Shown here in pieces: positions 56,585 through 64,000 of a stretch of DNA of 64,000 bases. The stretch comes from Bacteroidia bacterium (GTDB lineage: Bacteria; Bacteroidota; Bacteroidia; Bacteroidales; Azobacteroidaceae). Location of the stretch: positions 1 through 64,000 of the forward strand of contig BNTV01000010.1 of assembly GCA_025996865.1 (NCBI GenBank), written 5' to 3'. The notes beneath the pieces are model-generated. The model worked only from the letters and a program-made list of their open reading frames with translations. It was not told the DNA's origin and ran no database searches. Position 1 is the stretch's first letter. Each line of letters starts with the position of its first letter. The translations under genes and the position numbers were made by a program.

Positions 56585-57055
56585 ATGGCAATGTTTGAGT
56601 ATGGCGTTGGAGGAAATGAAGTCAAGATTGACGCATCGGAAGCGATCGCTGACATTCCTTTTAGCAGAACGCTGTTAGTAGAAAAATTAACTTCGGATGA
56701 TCCGATTCACCCCGAAAAAGTTGAAGGTCTTACAACCATAGAGGATGTGTTTAATCACTTCAAACCCTCTATTGATGTTGAATTTGAAAATGAAGAAGGG
56801 CAAGATGTCAAAGAAACCTTCCAGTTTCGTTCCGTGGCAGACTTCCTCGTGAAGAACATGACACAAAACAGTCCGTTCTTGAATGATTTGAATGCACAAA
56901 AAGTATTTTATGAAAAAATGATTAAAATACTCCGGTCTAACAAGATTCTTCAAAGAGCGCTCCAAAATGCGGATTCCAAAACCGCATTTGTTGAAGCATT
57001 GCAAGGCTTACTCGATGAATTGGAATCCTACGATGTGAAAAAAGTATCCGAATAA
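56585..57055 (+). CDS. tssB: T6SS sheath small subunit TssB
   Basis: TssB pairs with TssC to form the contractile sheath. The 156-residue protein matches the T6SS-iii TssB pattern: FEYGVGGNEVKIDASEAIAD at the start, then SRTLLVEKLTSDDP, and a helical middle (FNHFKPSIDVEFENEEG; FRSVADFLVKNM). The C-terminal helix (FVEALQGLLDELES) would bind TssC. It is 24 nt from tssC. Confidence 0.9.
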   Translation: MAMFEYGVGGNEVKIDASEAIADIPFSRTLLVEKLTSDDPIHPEKVEGLTTIEDVFNHFKPSIDVEFENEEGQDVKETFQFRSVADFLVKNMTQNSPFLNDLNAQKVFYEKMIKILRSNKILQRALQNADSKTAFVEALQGLLDELESYDVKKVSE

Positions 57056-57079
57056 TTAATCATTTTAATTCATGCAATT

Positions 57080-58477
57080 ATGGCAAAAAAAGAATTACAA
57101 ACGCAAGAACAAGAATTTGTTGAACCGGTACAAGTAAAACAAGAGGATCAACAAAAAAAATCGCAAGAGGTTAAACTGTCAAATGCTTTGGACAGACTGG
57201 CTAAATTCGGTAGCTTTGCATTTTTGGAATCCTGTGTGGACGGCGTCCAGAACATGAATCCCGAACGGAAAGCACGGAAGAAAATATTTCTTACCGACGA
57301 ATCCAAAAAAGTAGAACGGGAAGATTTGAAGAAAAAATTGAAATTGTGGATTAGTTTGCTTTCGGAATCTAAAGACATTACCGAAATGCTTGATAAAAGC
57401 AAGGAACGGGGCAACAATGTTTCCGAATTATTGGCAAATAACCAACTCACGGCTGTCGAAACAGTGAAAGAATTGGAAAGATCGTATCGCGCAGTGATGC
57501 TCTTTTACAAAAACACCGAATCGGATAAGGTAAAAGACATTACGATTCTCAACGCTTCTCCCGAACAAGTCAGGGATTTGGATAATTCCCGCTTTATTGA
57601 TTATGTTGCGGCCGAACTGAAACAACATTATGACCGGCTGGATTTGCGGGAAAACTATTCGTTGCTCGTAATCCCCGGATACTTGGGTTCCAACAGCGTA
57701 CTTGAAAAATGGTGCAAGATTTCTTACGACAACAAAACCATGCTTTTCACGGACTTCGCCGATTTGGATAAACCGGATGATGTGATTGAAATGTTCTTTA
57801 CCGCCAATCACACCGGCGGCGATCCTTTCCGCGCCAATACGACTATGGCTTGCAACTGGCTGGTAGGCAGAGGAAAATATTCGGAAATAGGAGAAACCGA
57901 CGATTTGCATATTTCGCCGGCCGCAGCGCTTGCCGGAAAAGTTTACTACACCTTGATGTCGCAAGTGACAGCCGGTAAGAAATATGGAGGAATCAACGAA
58001 GTAGATGGCGTTGTATTCCCGTTAAAGAAAAGTGAAATTTCCCAATTGGAAAAAATGGGCTTAATCCCCATGGTCAATGAATACGGAAAAGTAATGGCCT
58101 TCTCAGCCAAAACACTGTTCAACGGTGATAACCTGGGATTACAAACCTATTCGGTCGTTCGCGTATTCGACTATATCACCAAAGTTTTGATCGACTTCCT
58201 GAATCGCAGGGCTTTTGAAAACTGGAGTTCAAAAACGGAAAAAGATTTGCGTATGCAAATCATCAAATTCCTGGATGGCATCCAGGGCGCCGACCGTTTG
58301 ATTGAAAAATTCAGGATCACCCGTTTCGAAAGAGATCCGAAACAAAAAGACCGGATTTATCTGGACTTGCACATTACTCCGTTCTTCCCCGCCAAGAGTT
58401 TTGTTATCAAGCTCGACGGAACCAAGGGCGATGACGATGTAGATTGGGAATCTGTATATGAACAACAAGCGAGTTAG
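57080..58477 (+). CDS. tssC: T6SS sheath large subunit TssC
   Basis: The 465-residue protein is the main sheath subunit. Landmarks shared with TssC families are FIDYVAAELKQHYDRLDLRE, the handshake-type central region (YSLLVIPGYLGSNSVLEKWCKI), FFTANHTGGDPFRANTTMACN and the end PFFPAKSFVIKLDG. The N-terminal 40 residues are Gln/Lys/Glu-rich (LQTQEQEFVEPVQVKQEDQQ). It belongs to the Bacteroidota subtype. Confidence 0.92.
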   Translation: MAKKELQTQEQEFVEPVQVKQEDQQKKSQEVKLSNALDRLAKFGSFAFLESCVDGVQNMNPERKARKKIFLTDESKKVEREDLKKKLKLWISLLSESKDITEMLDKSKERGNNVSELLANNQLTAVETVKELERSYRAVMLFYKNTESDKVKDITILNASPEQVRDLDNSRFIDYVAAELKQHYDRLDLRENYSLLVIPGYLGSNSVLEKWCKISYDNKTMLFTDFADLDKPDDVIEMFFTANHTGGDPFRANTTMACNWLVGRGKYSEIGETDDLHISPAAALAGKVYYTLMSQVTAGKKYGGINEVDGVVFPLKKSEISQLEKMGLIPMVNEYGKVMAFSAKTLFNGDNLGLQTYSVVRVFDYITKVLIDFLNRRAFENWSSKTEKDLRMQIIKFLDGIQGADRLIEKFRITRFERDPKQKDRIYLDLHITPFFPAKSFVIKLDGTKGDDDVDWESVYEQQAS

Positions 58478-58515
58478 TTAATATTTATTGTATAACTTTT
58501 AAAAATGTAAGGATT

Positions 58516-58905
58516 ATGGCATTCAGAGCAAACCTTAAATTCGAGGGGAAGGACTATGATGTCCTTCAATGTACGTATTCATTCCACCGCGATGTGGATT
58601 TGAAAGGACGTCCGTCATCAAACGTATATGGCGGAACAATTAATGTAGAAGTAGAATCGACAGAAGATTCTACGATTGTAGCGCAAATGGTCAATCAGTT
58701 TAAGCCAAATTCGGGCACAATCACCTTTAACAAAGGCGACGAAGAGGCTAAAATGAAAGAACTCTCCTGGGAAAACGGTTACGTAATCAAGTACACCGAA
58801 GCATTGGATGTGGTAGGAAAAGAGCCTATGAAAATAAACTTTGTTATATCGGCACAAAAGATCAAGATGGAAGGAGTCGAGATCGAACAAAAATGGCCGA
58901 AATAA
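58516..58905 (+). CDS. tssD: T6SS tube protein TssD (Hcp), copy 1
   Basis: This 129-residue Hcp protein (MAFRANLKFEGKDYDVLQCT) forms hexameric rings that stack into the inner tube. It has the beta-barrel pattern NVYGGTINVEVESTEDS, SGTITFNKGDEEAKMKELSW and FVISAQKIKMEGVEIEQKWP of the Bacteroidota type. It follows tssC and precedes a close paralogue. Confidence 0.92.
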   Translation: MAFRANLKFEGKDYDVLQCTYSFHRDVDLKGRPSSNVYGGTINVEVESTEDSTIVAQMVNQFKPNSGTITFNKGDEEAKMKELSWENGYVIKYTEALDVVGKEPMKINFVISAQKIKMEGVEIEQKWPK

Positions 58906-58947
58906 ACTACTTCCGGAACAGAATTATTAACATAAAAAATTACAATT

Positions 58948-59343
58948 ATGTCATTTAGAGCAAGTTTAAGTTTGGAGGGTCAAACGTATGATGTTATCAA
59001 ATGTCATTACACGATAGAACGGGAAGTAGATTCCAAGGGACGTCCCTCATCCGGTCTCTACGGAGGCAAAATCCACATCACGTTAGAATCCACGACGGAC
59101 GTATCGGTCGTCGAAAAGATGGCTACCCAGTTTAAGCCGAATACGGGAACCATCACATTCAAGAAAGGGGATGAAGATTCGAAGATGAAAGACTTGAAAT
59201 GGGAAAACGGTTATATTGTCGGCTACAGGGAAGGGATTGAAATCGTAGGAGAAATCCCGATGGCGACCGAATTTGTGATTTCGGCCCAGAAATTGACGGT
59301 TGGCGATGCTATTTTTGAGCAGAACTGGCCGGAGATGGGTTGA
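58948..59343 (+). CDS. tssD: T6SS tube protein TssD (Hcp), copy 2
   Basis: This 131-residue Hcp is clearly related to copy 1 (MSFRASLSLEGQTYDVIKCH; SGLYGGKIHITLESTTD; TGTITFKKGDEDSKMKDLKW). The pair is likely a tandem duplication that has diverged. Effectors or adaptors may ride in one or both. A terminator follows. Confidence 0.92.
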   Translation: MSFRASLSLEGQTYDVIKCHYTIEREVDSKGRPSSGLYGGKIHITLESTTDVSVVEKMATQFKPNTGTITFKKGDEDSKMKDLKWENGYIVGYREGIEIVGEIPMATEFVISAQKLTVGDAIFEQNWPEMG

Positions 59344-59363
59344 GTAAACAATCTTTAATCAAT

Positions 59364-59414
59364 AAACTATACACTGGTGTTAATTGCATCGGTGTATAGT
59401 TTGTTTTATAATTT
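59364..59414 (+). terminator. Terminator after the tssBCDD genes
   Basis: AAACTATACAC (59364-59374) pairs with GTGTATAGTTT (59392-59402); inner bases pair further; a T-rich tail follows. It sets the effector cassette apart from the tube genes. Confidence 0.75.
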
Positions 59415-59463
59415 TTTCCGTGTACGCTTTTACATATTTGTCTGTGTTTAATAATAACTATAT

Positions 59464-60033
59464 ATGGCTGAATATTTGAAACATAGTAACGATGGGTGGT
59501 ATGAAGTTTTAACCGATAGAGGAATTAGAGAGCCTTTGCCTGAATATTTAAAAGTTCATGTAAATAGGACAAAAGATAATAGAGATTATTTTCATGTGAT
59601 GGAAGGCCTTAACAATGGAAAGACATTTTCCATTGCAAGAAAAGCCACTATTTCTTATATTGAAAGAGGAACAATACATAAAGGTCCTGCTGAACTCATT
59701 TTTAATAGAAAAACGGAGAAACTTGAAATTAAAGGTTTAGGAACTTTTAAGGCAATTACAGACCCTGATAATCCGGTCCCTTTAGGTAATCAGGATATAG
59801 AAATTCCGGATGCACCGCATGGTTTGGGAAGTTATTATTTAAGTGGTGCTAACTATGCTCGGACATGGTTTCGAGTAGGAAATAAAGGCGATAGGTATTT
59901 GCATTGTGGGAGTATTTCCGCAGGATGTATAACTGTAACAGATGTGAATAAGTGGGATAAAATATATGAACATCTAATTATATCAAGAAAAAATAGCCAA
60001 AGTGTTGGTGTTGTAAAAGTTGTAGACCAATGA
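59464..60033 (+). CDS. Putative T6SS peptidoglycan effector with L,D-transpeptidase-like motif
   Basis: This 189-residue protein has no signal peptide. The C-terminal part holds His147 and Cys155 in YLHCGSISAGCITV, the H...SxGC catalytic pattern of YkuD-type L,D-transpeptidases and of the Tlde1-type T6SS effectors that attack peptidoglycan. Upstream of this, PAELIFNRKTEKLEIKGLG and PHGLGSYYLSGANYARTWF fit the same fold. A housekeeping L,D-transpeptidase would normally carry a signal peptide. It lies between the tube genes and vgrG, and overlaps by 4 nt a lipoprotein gene. The cassette looks more AT-rich than its neighbours, suggesting transfer. Toxin role is inferred. Confidence 0.75.
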   Translation: MAEYLKHSNDGWYEVLTDRGIREPLPEYLKVHVNRTKDNRDYFHVMEGLNNGKTFSIARKATISYIERGTIHKGPAELIFNRKTEKLEIKGLGTFKAITDPDNPVPLGNQDIEIPDAPHGLGSYYLSGANYARTWFRVGNKGDRYLHCGSISAGCITVTDVNKWDKIYEHLIISRKNSQSVGVVKVVDQ

Positions 60034-60491
60034 GTAAGAAATGGTTATATATTATTGTTGTATTTATAATTTTTTCATGTGGGAAAACTAAAAATGACAA
60101 TATAATTGAAATTAATCAAACCAATCGTTTGAGTTTAGGTGACAGTATTCCTAATTTTAGCGGATATACTGAAAATAATGCATTTTTTAATATAATGTCT
60201 CTTAATCGAAATATTTTGTTTATATTTTTCAGTAATGATAACGGATTATGTTTATTGAATGAAGAAATTTTGAATAATAATATAGGGAAGTTAGCGGAGA
60301 AAAAAAATGTCGATATCCTGTTTATATCAGAAATGAAAATAGCTAATATATATGGAATAGAGTACACTGATCCACCTGACAGGAAGATGAAATATTCAGT
60401 TCTTTTCGTTGTTGATTCAGAGAAAAAAATAAAGAAAATATTCAAAAATGTTAGTATGAAATATCTAATTGATTTATTGAGTGAATATTAA
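60030..60491 (+). CDS. Small lipoprotein, likely immunity protein of the effector
   Basis: This 153-residue protein starts with a lipoprotein signal (KKWLYIIVVFIIFSCG) with the cysteine at about residue 17, so it should sit in the periplasm or at the outer membrane. The rest faintly resembles a thioredoxin/AhpC-like fold (LGDSIPNFSGYTENNAFF; ILFIFFSNDNGLCLLNEEI) without a CxxC motif. Coupled to the effector by an ATGA overlap and very AT-rich. A periplasmic protein is just what would guard against a peptidoglycan toxin arriving from sister cells. Immunity function is inferred. Confidence 0.7.
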   Translation: MSKKWLYIIVVFIIFSCGKTKNDNIIEINQTNRLSLGDSIPNFSGYTENNAFFNIMSLNRNILFIFFSNDNGLCLLNEEILNNNIGKLAEKKNVDILFISEMKIANIYGIEYTDPPDRKMKYSVLFVVDSEKKIKKIFKNVSMKYLIDLLSEY

Positions 60492-60579
60492 TATCTGTAT
60501 GTAACATGAATTTTATAGCAAAATATAAAATACATACTGTTCAATAATTTTAAGGAAATAACAACATTAATTAAACGCC

Positions 60580-62388
60580 ATGGCAGCATTAAACGCAGTA
60601 GAAACAAAACTAAGTATAGCCGGTCAAGAAGTTCATTTTAGCCGGATGAACTTGTTTCAAAGATTCAACGCCCACCACGAATGTGAGATTCATGTCGATT
60701 ACGAAGAGTTCGGTAGCGGATGGATGGAGGAACCGACCGATATCATCAATTATATCGGAGAAGGCATCAACATAACGTTCAAGCACAAACAGACGGGCGA
60801 AGAAAACCTTTTCGCAGGCGTAGTTACCAACGTTTCATTTTCCGGCTATCATGGACAGCAAAACTCCATCATCATTACAGGCGCCAGCCCGACGATCAAG
60901 TTGTCGGGGAAGCCGACGATGGATTCCTTCATGGATTTACCCTTGCAACAGGTTGTCCAGGAAGCCGTAAGCAATTCGGGCAACGGTTGTCCGGTAACCG
61001 TCAATCCTAAATTCAAGTCTAAATTAGACTATGTATCACAGTACGACGAAAACTGTTTCGATTTTCTGAACCGGCTGAGTTGGGAATTCGGAGAATGGTT
61101 CTATTATGACGGACAAACCTGTTATTTCGGTATGAAGGACGGAAAAACGACAAAGCTGGAGTACGACAAGGAAATGACCTATTTCGACCTGAGCGCCAAC
61201 CTGGCGCCACAGAAATTCAACCGTTACCATTATTTGTGGCAAGACGACAGGGAAATTGACCATGAAGAACTGCCCGATGTTCCGGGACTGCGGGGCTATC
61301 TCAAAGTAGCCGAAACCCGCTCGAAAACGGTCTATACGGCAGAAGCCAAACTTCCTTTAATTCCCAATGTGGCTGCCAAGGATCACCTGAACGCTCTGGT
61401 AAAGGCAGAGAAAAGCCGTTCAGTAGGCGAAATGCTCATCATGCGGGGAAAGACGCAGACCTGCAAGGTGCAGATAGGCGGCATAGTGAATATCAACCTG
61501 CCTGCAAAGATGAAAGTGACGGTGAAAAGCGTGGACAAGTTTTTAGTTACCCAAGTCACCCATACGGTGGATCAGGAAGGGCATTACAGCAACAGTTTCG
61601 AAGGAGTGCTTTCGGGTATCGAAGTAATACCGATGCCTGAACCAAGTCTTCCGGTTGCGGGACCTCAATTGGCGACAGTGAAGAGCAATGCCGACAGCAA
61701 AGGTAGAGTTAAAGTACAGACACAGTGGCAGAAAAGGGCTAATAAGACCACGAACTGGATTCATGTGCAGACGCCTGATGCGGGAAAAAGCGGAAAAGTG
61801 GCATCCAACCGTGGACTTGTCACGATACCTGAAGAAGGGGATACGGTGATGCTTAATTTTGAATATGGGAATCCGAGTCGTCCTTATGTATCGGGTAGTA
61901 TTTTTACGTCAAGGAGCGGGACGGGCGGCGGACAGGGAAATAAGAACAAAAGTCTGACTACACGAAGCGGTTCGACGGTGACACTGGATGATGACGAAAA
62001 TAAAGGAAGTATAACAATTAAAGACCCGAGCGGAAACACCATAAAATTAGATGGGAATGGGAATATTACCATCACTTCGCCGAAAACAATGACTCTTTCG
62101 GCTACCGACATTAATCTGAATGCGGGAAATTCCATCAATTTGAAAGCGCAACCGCAAAAAGAAGGCAGTGGAGAAGGCACATTCAGTTTGACGGCGAAGA
62201 AATCGGTATCCGTAACTGCAGAGACGGATACTGTCAATATTACTTCTGACAAAACGCTAAGTTTAAAGAGCCAAAGTGAAGATCTCACACTCAGGGCAAG
62301 TACGGATATGTCTTTGAATGCGGAAGATATTACCATAACCGGAACGAGCACATTGAAAGCAAGTTCAAGCGACACCGATATTATGTAG
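60580..62388 (+). CDS. vgrG: T6SS spike protein VgrG (TssI)
   Basis: The 602-residue protein trimerises into the spike on the tube. It has the gp27-like base (about 1-350; FSRMNLFQRFNAHHECEIHV, DENCFDFLNRLSWEFGEWFYYDGQTC), the gp5 OB-fold (GPQLATVKSNADSKGRVKVQTQW) and a long beta-helix needle (about 450-602) of short repeating strands such as SITIKDPSGNTIKLDGNGNI. No extra toxin domain follows; cargo is encoded separately. It is 2 nt from the PAAR-like effector gene. Confidence 0.95.
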   Translation: MAALNAVETKLSIAGQEVHFSRMNLFQRFNAHHECEIHVDYEEFGSGWMEEPTDIINYIGEGINITFKHKQTGEENLFAGVVTNVSFSGYHGQQNSIIITGASPTIKLSGKPTMDSFMDLPLQQVVQEAVSNSGNGCPVTVNPKFKSKLDYVSQYDENCFDFLNRLSWEFGEWFYYDGQTCYFGMKDGKTTKLEYDKEMTYFDLSANLAPQKFNRYHYLWQDDREIDHEELPDVPGLRGYLKVAETRSKTVYTAEAKLPLIPNVAAKDHLNALVKAEKSRSVGEMLIMRGKTQTCKVQIGGIVNINLPAKMKVTVKSVDKFLVTQVTHTVDQEGHYSNSFEGVLSGIEVIPMPEPSLPVAGPQLATVKSNADSKGRVKVQTQWQKRANKTTNWIHVQTPDAGKSGKVASNRGLVTIPEEGDTVMLNFEYGNPSRPYVSGSIFTSRSGTGGGQGNKNKSLTTRSGSTVTLDDDENKGSITIKDPSGNTIKLDGNGNITITSPKTMTLSATDINLNAGNSINLKAQPQKEGSGEGTFSLTAKKSVSVTAETDTVNITSDKTLSLKSQSEDLTLRASTDMSLNAEDITITGTSTLKASSSDTDIM

Positions 62389-62390
62389 TT

Positions 62391-63578
62391 ATGGACGAAC
62401 TGGAATATATTACCACGAATGCTTTGATGATGTGCGACCAGGGCGGCGCACCTGATTTTTTTAAGCCGACATACAACACAAAAATAAAGATTCATGGATG
62501 TCTGGTTGCTACAAAGGTCGATTTTACACCGCTTGTAAACATACCCTCTTTCAAGATTTGTATGGTTACGCAGAAGCCTTGTGTTCCTGTAACAATCCCA
62601 TGGGAAAATACATGGGCGGTTAAGGTAATGGGGCAGGAAACGTTAATTGGTAGAAGCAAATGCAGATGCACAATTGGCGGAACAATCGAGTTTATGACGA
62701 GTGGACAGATACCCTTACCCGACGATGCCCAAGCCGAGGTAGAAGATATGCAGAAACAGGCTCAACAGGCATTAGACGATGCAGGCTATGGCGATAGTGT
62801 AGGTGAAGCAGGATTTGTAGAAGGCATGATTCCTGTCTGGGGCAGCGGTCGCGACATGGTCAACGACATACAGACCGGGGATGTAGGGGGCGCGATTATG
62901 AATGCAGGCTTTCTGGTTTGGGACGTTGCCTCTATTGCTGTCGGGGTATTTACTTTTGGGGGCGGTACGGTTGCTATGCAAGCAGGAAAGGCTGGAATGA
63001 AAGGGGCTATTAAAGCTGGGGCGAAAACCATATCTAAAAAAATGTTGCAGGGATTGGGGAAAACGGGGTTTAAGAAACTATCGAAAGAGGTTTTATCAGA
63101 AAGTCTAAAAAAAACGATGGCAAAACTCGCTCGGAAACCTGTTACCGCTGATACAGCAATTACTCTTTTGCTAAGAGGTGAAAAAATAGTACTGAACAAT
63201 ATAATAAAGAAGCCTTTTAAATATGTGAAACGAAATGCAGATGAGGTTGCTGATTTGAGAAAAGCATTTAATAATAAAGAAAGGAAAAAGTTTTTGCAAG
63301 AATTATCTAAAAATGAACAGTTATTGAAATCAAAAGGTTTTTCTGACTCTGACATCAAAGCTATGCAGAGAGGATTAGTTCCCGATGATTATCAAGTGCA
63401 TCATAAATTTCCATTAGATGATAATGGAACAAATAATTTTGATAACTTAGTTTTAATAAAAAATGACCCCTATCATCAGGCATTAACAAATTATCAAAAT
63501 TCTGTTACAAAGGGAATGAAAGCTGGCGATTCTAAAACAATAGAATGGTACACAATGAATGGAAGCATTTATCCCTAA
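62391..63578 (+). CDS. PAAR-like T6SS effector with C-terminal HNH nuclease
   Basis: The 395-residue protein has three parts. Residues 1-115 form a Cys-rich PAAR-like domain (DUF4280-type: TTNALMMCDQGGAPDF, KCRCTIGGTIEFMTSGQ), which caps VgrG. Residues about 140-215 are Gly/Ala-rich and hydrophobic, like the translocation part of many T6SS toxins. The C-terminus is an HNH/EndoVII-like nuclease (DYQVHHKFPLDDNGTNNFDN) with His337-His338, Asn352 and His362. It should cut DNA in the target cell. The next gene is an immunity candidate. The toxin end is more AT-rich than the PAAR part, typical of a swapped module. Confidence 0.9.
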   Translation: MDELEYITTNALMMCDQGGAPDFFKPTYNTKIKIHGCLVATKVDFTPLVNIPSFKICMVTQKPCVPVTIPWENTWAVKVMGQETLIGRSKCRCTIGGTIEFMTSGQIPLPDDAQAEVEDMQKQAQQALDDAGYGDSVGEAGFVEGMIPVWGSGRDMVNDIQTGDVGGAIMNAGFLVWDVASIAVGVFTFGGGTVAMQAGKAGMKGAIKAGAKTISKKMLQGLGKTGFKKLSKEVLSESLKKTMAKLARKPVTADTAITLLLRGEKIVLNNIIKKPFKYVKRNADEVADLRKAFNNKERKKFLQELSKNEQLLKSKGFSDSDIKAMQRGLVPDDYQVHHKFPLDDNGTNNFDNLVLIKNDPYHQALTNYQNSVTKGMKAGDSKTIEWYTMNGSIYP

Positions 63579-63603
63579 ATTATAATAGTTTTATAAAGAT
63601 GAT

Positions 63604-63611
63604 TATCTTTG
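63604..63611 (+). promoter_or_regulatory. -7 promoter element of the immunity gene
   Basis: TATCTTTG fits TAnnTTTG between the effector stop and the next ATG, so the immunity gene can be expressed without the T6SS transcript. No clear -33 TTTG is found. Confidence 0.55.
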
Positions 63612-63645
63612 CATCCTAAAGAATGACATAAATACTTTATTAATT

Positions 63646-64000
63646 ATGAGTAAATTAAATTTATTATTAAAAGAATTGAAACAACAAAAGTTGGAATTAG
63701 GGTATGAAATAAACTTACCTGTTTCGGAAAGTTGTCTTAATGACACAATTAAAAAAATTGAGTCGTTGTATAGATTGGAATTAGCAAAATCTTTTCGGAG
63801 AATTTTGAAATTTTGTGATGGCATCAACTTTAATGGCGTTTTTTTATATAAGTGCGGAAGTACATATAAAACACTTCAAAATATTTTAGAAGCTAATGAT
63901 GGATGGCATACATATAATGATTTTTCTGGCCATTTTTTTTATGCAGAATCGGATTTGTATCTATTTGTTCAATCTATTGAAACTGGATTGTTTAGTTATA
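63646..64000 (+). CDS. SMI1/KNR4 (SUKH)-type immunity protein, partial at window end
   Basis: The frame starts at ATG 63646 and is open to the last base (118 codons visible). The sequence (CLNDTIKKIESLYRLELAKS, then FRRILKFCDGINFNGVFLY) matches the SUKH/YrhA immunity family, which guards against nuclease toxins. It follows the HNH effector by 67 nt with its own -7 element and is likewise AT-rich, so it is the likely antidote. The end lies outside the window. Confidence 0.8.
   Translation, partial: MSKLNLLLKELKQQKLELGYEINLPVSESCLNDTIKKIESLYRLELAKSFRRILKFCDGINFNGVFLYKCGSTYKTLQNILEANDGWHTYNDFSGHFFYAESDLYLFVQSIETGLFSY

Noticed and set aside
52908..63578. Contractile prophage or extracellular injection system instead of T6SS
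   Set aside because: ClpV, separate TssB/TssC, Hcp copies, VgrG and a PAAR-like effector are T6SS marks; no capsid, terminase, tail-fibre or lysis gene is present.

Overview
The window looks like a chromosome segment from a member of the Bacteroidales (phylum Bacteroidota). Promoters follow the TTTG / TAnnTTTG pattern, and several gene neighbourhoods are typical of the group: gyrA-TPR opposite clpC-ppa, the full dcw cell-wall cluster, and rsmD next to a DUF3822-type gene. There is a subtype iii type VI secretion locus (TssB/TssC/TssD/ClpV/VgrG), and a giant secreted protein ends in a T9SS-like sorting domain. I cannot name the genus. I saw no rRNA or tRNA gene and no CRISPR array.

Layout. 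1-1.8 kb: accessory genes (tail of an Rpn/PD-(D/E)XK transposase-like gene, an unrecognised two-gene unit, a GIY-YIG nuclease). 1.8-8.5 kb: palindromic repeats, a long leader with a possible 38-codon ORF, then a 1981-residue secreted protein with a strong terminator. 8.5-10.0 kb: an HUH (Y1, RAYT-like) transposase between two large palindromes with C-rich and G-rich arms. 10.1-25.2 kb: housekeeping and regulation (Xaa-Pro aminopeptidase, nucleoside-type MFS permease, SerA, a hybrid kinase / sigma-54 activator pair, small wHTH, TPR protein, GyrA, ClpC, pyrophosphatase). 25.4-30.1 kb: hexuronate operon uxaC-kdgK-eda-exuT. 30.2-34.6 kb: MBL hydrolase, a shrunken four-helix-bundle gene, GT4, AhcY and a RelBE-type module. 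34.7-50.9 kb: yqeY plus the dcw cluster mraZ-rsmH-ftsL-ftsI-murE-mraY-murD-ftsW-murG/murC-ftsQ-ftsA-ftsZ on the minus strand. 51.2-52.6 kb: rsmD and a DUF3822-like gene. 52.9-64.0 kb: T6SS-iii genes with two effector/immunity cassettes.

The most unusual theme is the spread of short repeats into essential coding sequence. MurG and MurC are one 868-residue polypeptide joined by a translated run of eleven 7-bp repeats. The MurC half carries a second palindromic insertion. MurD has a palindrome near its N-terminus and a heptamer run in the middle, and PepP contains a perfect 13-bp-stem palindrome of a family also found twice between genes. Heptamer repeats of at least five different sequences occur, all with period 7. 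A 7-bp run without stops reads as the same heptapeptide in all three frames, which may be why these insertions are tolerated.

The T6SS end of the window carries the best candidates for new biology. A 189-residue protein with an L,D-transpeptidase-like His...Ser-x-Gly-Cys motif overlaps by 4 nt a gene for a small lipoprotein (putative peptidoglycan effector and periplasmic immunity). A PAAR-like/HNH nuclease effector follows vgrG and is itself followed by an SMI1/KNR4-like immunity gene that runs off the window. The tube, sheath, unfoldase and spike genes are present; the baseplate and membrane-complex genes are not in view. All functional calls were made by reading sequence without database searches.
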